A stretch of DNA of 64,000 bases from Acanthopleura granulata (Eukaryota; Mollusca; Polyplacophora; Chitonida; Chitonidae): NCBI GenBank assembly GCA_016165875.1, contig JABBOT010000008.1, forward strand, positions 1,272,347 to 1,336,346. Direction: 5' to 3'. The notes below the pieces were generated by a model. That model searched no databases. It was not told the DNA's origin and worked only from the letters and a program-made list of their open reading frames with translations. This document shows positions 49,840 to 64,000 of the stretch, piece after piece; the first letter of the stretch is position 1, and each line of letters opens with the position of its first letter. A program made the position numbers and the translations under genes.

Positions 49840-51100
49840 GAATGTATCACCGGCGGACATTCCCACTTACACACAACCTCAATTACATTGGTTTATTACA
49901 TGACGCGGCAATTTTATTACGTTACACGGTCACGTTACTCGCGCATTATTACATAACACGGTGTAACAAGAAGACAGCCTTCATCAGGCGGTATGGATAC
50001 TTTCAACACTCAGGTATGAGATTTCGTCTCTGCACTGGTCCCGCTACGTTTAAAAGAGCCATGTTTTATGGCGTCATACCTGGCGAGAAATCCATGTCTG
50101 TCTTGACATCATATATCACTTCAGTCAAACATCACTTCATTTGTCTTTTACCTACTTCTGTTTAGGAGCTGGTGCTAGGGGGCGTGTGAGTTGTCACTTT
50201 CTGAACGTTCATATGAACAGCTGGAATAAAACCTGTTTTGAGTTAATTGACAAAAGGCCAGATTTCACCAGGTACGTGTGACCAGTGGCCAACTATCACA
50301 CTGACGTCGCAGCTCTGGGTTTACTCTGTGTGCTGTAGTCTTTTATATCATCGTTTTTGGAAATGAACTCTACTCAGGGATTGCAGAGTTCAAGAGAAGT
50401 GTTCTCTACAATCTCAAACTCGAGCCATCTAAGTGCACTTTGTTTCAAGCAGACGTGCTATAGAAGAGCGTTGTCAATAGTGATGTTGTATTGTAGGACG
50501 CCCAGCAAAGCTCAGGCTGGTACAGATTGGCCAATGCGTAGAGTTGTGGTCAGGTTGTGTCATGTTTGGGATATGTGAACTATCACATAGACCATATACA
50601 AGACTGTGTCTTGGAGTGACAGAATACTCTCCAGCAGAAACGACTTTTCGTACAGACACACACACACCAGGAAGCTCACAGAAATGTTAAAAGGGCACCA
50701 GCGCTCCCTGTTTCGTACATCGTTCAACAAACGGACAGCTTATTTTAGACAATGGGGAGATTTCATAAGTTTCAGACGTGAGATAAAAGGTTACTAGCTT
50801 TGTCAGTCACGTCCAATTGAAACCTCTGCGCTGATACTGCACAACTGTTGGACGTAGTCAATTTTCGGTACTATTTGTTGGAGCGCCTTTTCGTCATACG
50901 CCATAACAACTTGGTTTGGCGTATGTGTCTTAAACGCATTGAAAGATCAGCTTCTAAGATGGAATGAAGAACTGTTGGGGTTTGGTACGGAGATAACTCA
51001 CAGACAAAACAAGAAACATCATTGCATTGTTGTGCACTCCTTTCCAGATGACTGTCTACTTTTCTGTGATGGCTCTGTCGCACGGTCTAACGTTTGCTAA
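49840..51100 (+). pseudogene. Strongly decayed second Gypsy pol remnant
   Basis: Plus-strand traces in shifting frames match Gypsy reverse transcriptase order: FQHSGMRFRLCTGPATFKRA near 50000 (compare the usual F-R-M-P-F-G-L-C-N-A-P-A-T-F), then LEPSKCTLFQADVL near 50425. A later RWNEELLGFGTEITH near 50960 resembles the end of RNase H. It is far more degenerate than the copy at 37734-40866 and not the same family member. Confidence 0.6.
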
Positions 51101-51114
51101 TTACCGTATGACAG

Positions 51115-51429
51115 ATGCCGTTTCTGCACACTTGCACAAAACCAGTGGTCGAGAAAGATGTTGATCCCCTAACTGTGAAGACTGTTGACTGTAACTTTCC
51201 TAAATTTAAGGCAATCTCACCGGACGTTTCTTGTGAAACTGAACCAAATGCTAACTGGTTGGAAGGTTACTTGACAGGAAAACCTCGTACATTAAAACTG
51301 GACCATCTCCGTACCTTAACACTATCGTATTATGGCTGGAAAACCTTGAAAACCTGTCACCATGCGCTCTATATCCCTGTCATCCGACATCCAAAGCTGT
51401 TTGACATTGCCGAGGCAACTTTCGAATGA
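51115..51429 (+). CDS. Unrecognised open segment, 104 codons
   Basis: The segment reads as plausible protein (LTVKTVDCNFPKFKAISPDV, ANWLEGYLTGKPRTLKLDHL) directly downstream of the decayed Gypsy remnant. I cannot assign a family. It may be part of the same or another mobile element, or a host exon. No introns or partner exons were identified. Confidence 0.2.
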   Translation: MPFLHTCTKPVVEKDVDPLTVKTVDCNFPKFKAISPDVSCETEPNANWLEGYLTGKPRTLKLDHLRTLTLSYYGWKTLKTCHHALYIPVIRHPKLFDIAEATFE

Positions 51430-51639
51430 AGTCTGGCGCTCTACATTACCTAGAGGGACGCTCTACTTCCGGAATGTGTCTAATTTCGATATTGCTAACG
51501 ATTCATTTACGGAGAGAAATATGCCAGAAAGCCTTGCATTTGGTTTATGCATATCTCGCCTAGTTGCAAATGCCAGAGCGTGAACTAAATTCAGAGATTT
51601 CTGTCTACTTCATAAAACATTACTGTTGAAACTTTATCA

Positions 51640-51815
51640 TGAAGCGCATCTCTTCAATGTAAGCGACCTATTTCTCTTCACGCTAAGCCCACGCGAGGTA
51701 GTGCCAAGATCACTGATGTTAAAGCCTGAGGGATGACCTGATTCTGGATTGAACCCTGAGTAGACCGTTATGAAGGCAGGCGCTCTTATCACTGACACCA
51801 TCGCAGCTGGCCCAT
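51640..51815 (-). mobile_element. tRNA-derived SINE, family B, second copy
   Basis: The minus strand has GCGATGGTGTCAGTGATAAG (A-box-like) and AGGGTTCAATCCAGAATC (B-box-like), then the family body with TTGGCACTACCTCGCGTGGG, CTTAGCGTGAAGAG and ATAGGTCGC. It matches the copy at about 3435-3615. Confidence 0.7.
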
Positions 51816-52159
51816 TAATAAATGAGTCAGGCATCTGAACGTTTTAGAGGAAATACATAAACTTCGCCGTGATCAACTTTAGCAAAGCTACCTAATCTAA
51901 AAGCTAGATGAAGACATGGATGTAGATTAAAAGGCTTATCAGTCTTGAAAAGCGATTCATCCACTCTCGTTATAGTTGTTCCGTACGATTTCGTCCCTAT
52001 GCTGTTAAGTGACCTCACTTCATTGTAAAGAGTATGGGACGAGTGGATGCCTTGCTCTGAGCCCCTGGTTGTGTGGGTCTGGGAGATATCGGTCTAGACA
52101 TTGCTACAACATGCAGGTAGAGGACCTACTCTGCAGAATGCGCAAGTCCATATAAAAGC

Positions 52160-52462
52160 ATGCCGTACCACTTGTTGTTCCGAGAGATTCTGGACACTCC
52201 AAAACTCCCAGAGATTTTGGAGGCAGCAGGAAAGCCAGATCTAAAACAGGTTTTCGTAGAAACCGATTTCCCCCCAGTCATCCCACCTTACGTTGTCACT
52301 GACATCCCATGCTCCATTGAATCTGTTTCCCCAAAACTGGCAAGCTTGAGAAACGTTCCATTTTCTGTTTTGTTACGAACAACCAAGATCAATGAAAAAA
52401 CAACAGTAAGATTTCAGGTACTTTCCAGAGAAGGTTCTTTGCTTCCTCTAGGGTTCATTTAG
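52160..52462 (+). CDS. Unrecognised open segment, 100 codons
   Basis: The ATG follows a TATAAAAGC sequence (52152-52160), and the product reads like a real protein (LPEILEAAGKPDLKQVF, ETDFPPVIPPYVVTDIPCSI, RNVPFSVLLRTTKINEKTTV). No family was recognised, and it stands alone between repeats. Together with 51115-51429 and 53413-53769 it may come from one larger decayed element. Confidence 0.3.
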   Translation: MPYHLLFREILDTPKLPEILEAAGKPDLKQVFVETDFPPVIPPYVVTDIPCSIESVSPKLASLRNVPFSVLLRTTKINEKTTVRFQVLSREGSLLPLGFI

Positions 52463-53412
52463 GGTTTATCGGTCACACTGTGTTGATAAAACTGTACCGG
52501 TCATTATCATATTCATGCACCTGTCCGTTTCTACTCCTTTAATTGTTGCAGATGTTTTATTGTTTACCCCTTTTGCAGGAGGATCTCCAAAGGAAATGGA
52601 TGGATGCCTAGCTATGTCCTGTACATATGTTTAACCATTTTTGTCAGTTGTCCTTTCTTTTCTACTGGTTCATATAAACCACCCAAAGATCGTCTATAGC
52701 AAAGGAGGAATGTGGTGACGACGTATGTGCGACCCACTGATCTCTCCCCCTTGCATGACCATTTTTTATTCCACCTTTCAAACCTACACACGTCTGTCAC
52801 CACCACAGAGCTGATTATGGCTAAGGAATGACCCGAGAGCATCCCGGCTCGTGGATAAACTTAACATAATCATGTCGTGGTCTTCACGGACCGTATAGAA
52901 GGTGTTTATGTGCTCTCACGTCACACGAAGTTTTTCCACCGTAAACAAAGCTTGCAATCATGGGGCAGCTATTATTGCTCACGAGTTAAACGGTTCACAA
53001 AAATTTTGCTTGTGCATGAATGTAGAGAGATCCTTGCAAATGACCATGTGAACCATATGGCCCACATTATTGGAGACAAACAGTTGAATGCTTTTAATTT
53101 AATTTTAAAGTAGTCTGAAAATATGAGTAAAATTAATCTTTCGGATATTTAGTCTATCTTTTTCAGCCTTCCTTCCAGCATTTTTGATAGGTCAGTGTTT
53201 GGGCCAATGTTGTGTTGGTGGGGGAATTATTGGTTTGGTCACATTGGCTCTCAAACAGGATTAATGCTCCTATGAATTCGGTAGGGTCGAGATCCATATA
53301 ATTTAATTGCATTTGGTCGATGTTTTCATATTTCGTCTGTGACTTAAAAGAAAAGACAACAAAAAATGTCATCAAAGTTATTTAAGAGGGGTCCATACAG
53401 ACCTTCACGGGC

Positions 53413-53769
53413 GTGAGCATTTTTTATGACGTGGTTGGTAACTCTATAAATCACCCGCTAGTCTTGAATTCTTACGAGGCCGCAGGAAACACCAGTTTAG
53501 AGACACCGAAAACACGACGTCATCCAGACTCTACGCTCTTTAGTATTATAGGCCAGACTGCTTTTTGTGCGAAGTACGTCCCCCTTTATCATTACAACCG
53601 AAGGCCACGCATTGTGGCCTCCAGGTTGAGGCCTTGTGAAATAACCCCAGACGTATTTCACTACCAATTTCTCAGTGAAAATGGCTTAAAAGTATATCAG
53701 AATTGTCTCGTAATCACAGGGAAAACCTCTGATTTAACACAATTTCTGTACCACGAAGAGGTGAACTAA
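53413..53769 (+). CDS. Unrecognised open segment, 118 codons
   Basis: The 118-residue frame has protein-like composition (HPLVLNSYEAAGNTSLETPK, FCAKYVPLYHYNRRP, DVFHYQFLSENGLKVYQNCL). No domain is recognised, and no acceptor or donor clearly marks it as an exon. Function unknown. Confidence 0.3.
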   Translation: MSIFYDVVGNSINHPLVLNSYEAAGNTSLETPKTRRHPDSTLFSIIGQTAFCAKYVPLYHYNRRPRIVASRLRPCEITPDVFHYQFLSENGLKVYQNCLVITGKTSDLTQFLYHEEVN

Positions 53770-56570
53770 ATACTGGTGACGTCACAGCGGAAACAGATGT
53801 GTTCTTGGGTGGTAGAAATATCTCGCCCTGATTGGGTAAACTCGGTGCCTGTCAGCTCATTCGATTTTCCCATCTGGGCCTTCTTGCTTACTTGGATCTG
53901 CGATATTTTACATCACAAAAATAAAATGCGACACTTTTTAAACTATGAATAGGGTTCTTTATCGATATAAACTTTTCTATTCACTTTGAGGAAACAATAA
54001 CACTGAAATTAGCAATATAAAGGTAAATAGGCCTAGACTTGAAACATGCATTCATGTAAAATAGGGAGCCCCTGAGTGAGTTTTGAATCCCTCTCTAATC
54101 TCTTTTGTTATGTTTTCGTCATTACTACATTGAAAATTCTTATTTTGGATTGCCTACCTCTTTAACTATAAATTTAAACGTTAAATTTTGCAGAAATTAG
54201 ATAAATTCCGTCGCAAAATTTCGACAAAGGTTTTTCTGCAGATTTTCAGTCAGATTTTTTCCTTAAACGTAATGCGAAAATATCAAAATTGTAACTTATT
54301 AGTGAAAGAAACAAATTCACGGATAAATACATATGCCTGACCGATTTACATTTTCCGATATGCCGGAATTACACGTTGAATGTATTTCCGTCACATACAT
54401 GTAAATGTTATAGGAAAATGTGTAATAGATATAATCACAGTACAAAAAATTTGTGTAACTTTGTAAAGAGACAAAAAAGAAAGTGGTGCACTTTGACGGC
54501 AGATTCCAAGCCGTATAAACGGCGTAACGAAACAGAAACTAAGGGACAATCCCAAGCTGGACTTAATGATGAATGATGATTGTTTGGATGCCGTAATAGT
54601 TTTATATCAGATCATAAGGTTGGTGTGCTTTCACGAAATCCGTGACGTACATCCGTGTATCCGTGATGTCGGAGTTTAATTTTACGTTCTCAAAAAAAAA
54701 AAACCAACAAACAAACAAAAAAAAACAACAACAAAAAAATGCCAAATCTTTACCAAAAAAAACCAATACAGAGATATGAAAGTCGTTCATTTCAAACACA
54801 CACACCTGCCTGTAGCGCACCAATCTGTGTACCTGTGCGTGTATAACCATGCCATCTGGCTGCTGATTGATGAGAAAGCTCTGGTAAACTGAACGCATGT
54901 ATGCTGGGCTGAAAAGTTTCTTACTACGTGTACCAGATTCTAGAAAATGAAATCCTCGGACATAAATTTCATAAACATAATAATGTGTATAATTCGTGGT
55001 TAATCCAAAGGGTACAAAAATAAGTTCACTAAGAAAGAAAAGCAGAGAGGACACAGTGGTATACCTAATGACGTCTACATATTACGACCAACTACAACAG
55101 TTTCCAATATTTGTACGGGTTTATTGCTACAAATGGATTGTGTTTCAAACTGATTGCGGCCTAGTTTTTCCTGACAATTCGCCGAGGCTTCCATGAACCA
55201 CAACTAAACCCAGTCGTTTTGAAAATAATTAAGGATGGTGCAGTTAAAAATTGTAGAGTGTAGAGAAAATTACTACATATGGATCCCATAGATCTATTGA
55301 ATGTTGGTAAAGGTGTTCAAGGTACTATAACCGCTCTCGGCGGGAAAGACCAAAATGGAAATTGTTAAAGTACTCACTAAATTTTATAACTTTGCAGAAG
55401 GAACTAAGGGAATCAACATCACAATTTCAGTTACAAAAAAGCAACAAAATTATCACACCCACAGCCTGATAAACATTATAGTTGCAACCCCTACTTGGCC
55501 CATAAAGCATTCCTCTTCAATCCTAATGTTAATTACCGGTATTTTATTATCATCATCCTCATGTATAGGCAAAACACTAAGAATGGCACTAAAGGGTAAA
55601 GAACTGTAACGAGTGAATGTGTGATCGTCATAGATGATTCTTTCATTTAATCAAACGCGTATGTCAGGTATCGTGCACGATAGGCGAAATCAGTAAAGGG
55701 TACCGGTATACTGGTTTGTTATATTTGAAGGAAAACTATATTGTTAAAATAGCTTTGTAGTGTTACTGAAATATGACGGCCACTGGCTGATGATTCAGTT
55801 CAACCTCTTGGCAGATTAGAGGAGATTAAATATGCTGAACCACGTATACCGCTGGAGTCGCCCCTTACACTATCTCCACACAGGTAGCTCCGAATCTCTT
55901 GCACTAATCATGACGTTTAGAGCACGGACTAGCATGGACTCCGTGCTCTAAACGTAACTGTGACGAGTACAAGAGCTTCCGAGCTACCTGGAGCTACAGT
56001 ACTGCACGGGTGTTTCCCGGGAGTTTGCATGGGGTTGGGACTGTTTTAACCCATAAATTCTGTCTTAAAAGGACTGTTCACCACACAGGTTCACAAATTG
56101 TAACAAAACTGAATTGTAACAAAATTGTAACACTACTTGCATTATACCTCTAGTATACATACGCACAGTACAGACAATTATGTCTGACAGAAATTTTGGA
56201 TCAATAAGGCTATATAGTATTGACTAAATTTTGCAATTTGTAGGAAAAGTACGGAGCCGTAAAAATGATATGATGCAAAAGAAAAATATGGGTAATAAAA
56301 AAAACACAGTATTAAAATTTTCCCGTGTGTGGCGATTGATCAATGAAAACGTTACAGACCTACGTGGCCGTCCCAGCCATTTTATCGTGTGTTCAGCTGC
56401 CGGTAAAGCATGTGCGTGTATTAGTGTGAAGGAACAACACCAACAATTTCATGATAAGAGAGTATCAATTTACATTCTCCATCATAAAAGACTTAACCTG
56501 TCGTGACTGCTGAAATCGGGATAAAATGTCTGGGACGGCAAAGTAGGCCTAGAACGTTTTCATTGGTCAA
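53770..56570. other. AT-rich sequence upstream of PGGT1B, with an A-rich tract and a palindrome
   Basis: There is no supported gene. An A/C-rich low-complexity tract is at about 54690-54745. The minus-strand frame 54602-55054 runs through that tract and is not credible. A palindrome at 55881-55998 is listed separately. Confidence 0.45.
55881..55998. repeat. Long imperfect palindrome
   Basis: Arms are GGTAGCTCCGAATCTCTTGC with ACGTTTAGAGCACGGA, and the inverse TCCGTGCTCTAAACGT with AAGAGCTTCCGAGCTACC. They are separated by a loop of about 10 bases. The outer 18 and inner 14 bases pair almost perfectly. Confidence 0.85.
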
Positions 56571-56574
56571 TTAT

Positions 56575-56740
56575 CTCGAGAGCACGACTTACTGAAAATG
56601 TCGTGCCCGGAACTTAGTAAAGAGGTCGTGCTCACGACATAATAAAGATGTCGATAGCACGAGATAATTGTTATGTCCAACGAACGACTAAGCAAAGATG
56701 TCATGCGCACGACTTAACAAAGATCATGTGCTCAGGAGAC
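56575..56740. repeat. Degenerate tandem repeat of a CGTGC/GCACGAC unit
   Basis: Units of about 25-30 bp such as GAGCACGACTTACTGAAAAT, then GTCGTGCTCACGACATAATA and ATGCGCACGACTTAACAAAG recur at least five times just upstream of the PGGT1B gene. Each unit is itself partly palindromic (CGTGC-N-GCACG). Confidence 0.7.
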
Positions 56741-56993
56741 GATTTTAATCACTTGTGTTGAGAGTTGTTTTGTTTTTTTTGTAAACTATTTTTTTTCATG
56801 ATGTCACTTTTACGGCTCCCTAGAAAAGCCATTGATCTATACGTGAATATAATTTCTCAATGTTTAATGATTTTATCCACTGCGACGAAAAGAAATTTGC
56901 ACACTCCTTTAAAAAGTCATTTACGGAAAGTTGGAAACAATTCGAACGGATTTACACGTATCACTGGACAGATTGAGAAGGAAAACCATATAG

Positions 56994-63998
<7,005 letters not shown>

Positions 63999-64000
63999 GT

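Noticed and set aside
54602..55054. A 150-codon minus-strand frame
   Set aside because: About a quarter of it is translation of an A/C-rich low-complexity tract, giving long runs of Phe and Cys.

Overview
The window is animal (metazoan) nuclear DNA. It is AT-rich, its genes are split by introns with canonical GT/AG junctions, and it is heavily colonised by retrotransposons, a Tc1 transposon and tRNA-derived SINEs. The SINE tails (a conserved 3' segment ending in AAAT repeats) and the mix of BEL/Pao, Gypsy, DIRS, I-type LINE and Tc1 elements fit a marine lophotrochozoan such as a mollusc or brachiopod. That placement is inference from repeat style, not proven by sequence comparison.

Three host genes can be assembled exon by exon. 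(1) Positions 506-2453, + strand: the last four exons of a polypeptide N-acetylgalactosaminyltransferase (GalNAc-T), covering the catalytic-domain end and the ricin-type lectin domain. (2) Positions 5939-29499, - strand: a complete second GalNAc-T of ten coding exons and 624 residues, convergent with the first and sharing its intron positions. Its 15-kb first coding intron holds a dead LINE, foldback repeats and a Tc1 element. (3) Positions 57075 to beyond 63956, + strand: the first seven coding exons of the beta subunit of protein geranylgeranyltransferase type I (PGGT1B).

Between the second and third genes, about 30-54 kb is a graveyard of mobile elements: a BEL/Pao element with both LTRs (30402-37615, - strand), a Gypsy pol fragment (37734-40866, +), a DIRS-like element (42354-43953, -), an I/Nimbus-like LINE (about 46800-49190, -), a very decayed second Gypsy pol (49840-51100, +) and a few unrecognised short open segments.

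The most unusual feature occurs three times in two unrelated genes. In each case a tandem repeat array starts inside the 3' end of a coding exon, spans the 5' splice site and runs on into the downstream intron, so the splice donor itself is tandemly copied. GalNAc-T exon 5 has a 43-bp unit (33 bp exon, 10 bp intron) in about 27 copies, nearly all keeping an intact GTAAGC donor. GalNAc-T exon 4 has an 18-bp unit carrying GTAAGTC in roughly 35 variably decayed copies. PGGT1B exon 5 has a 118-bp unit (104 bp exon, 14 bp intron) in 8 copies, where the complete downstream copies have lost the donor GT. I regard these donor-anchored arrays as the main candidate for something not yet described.
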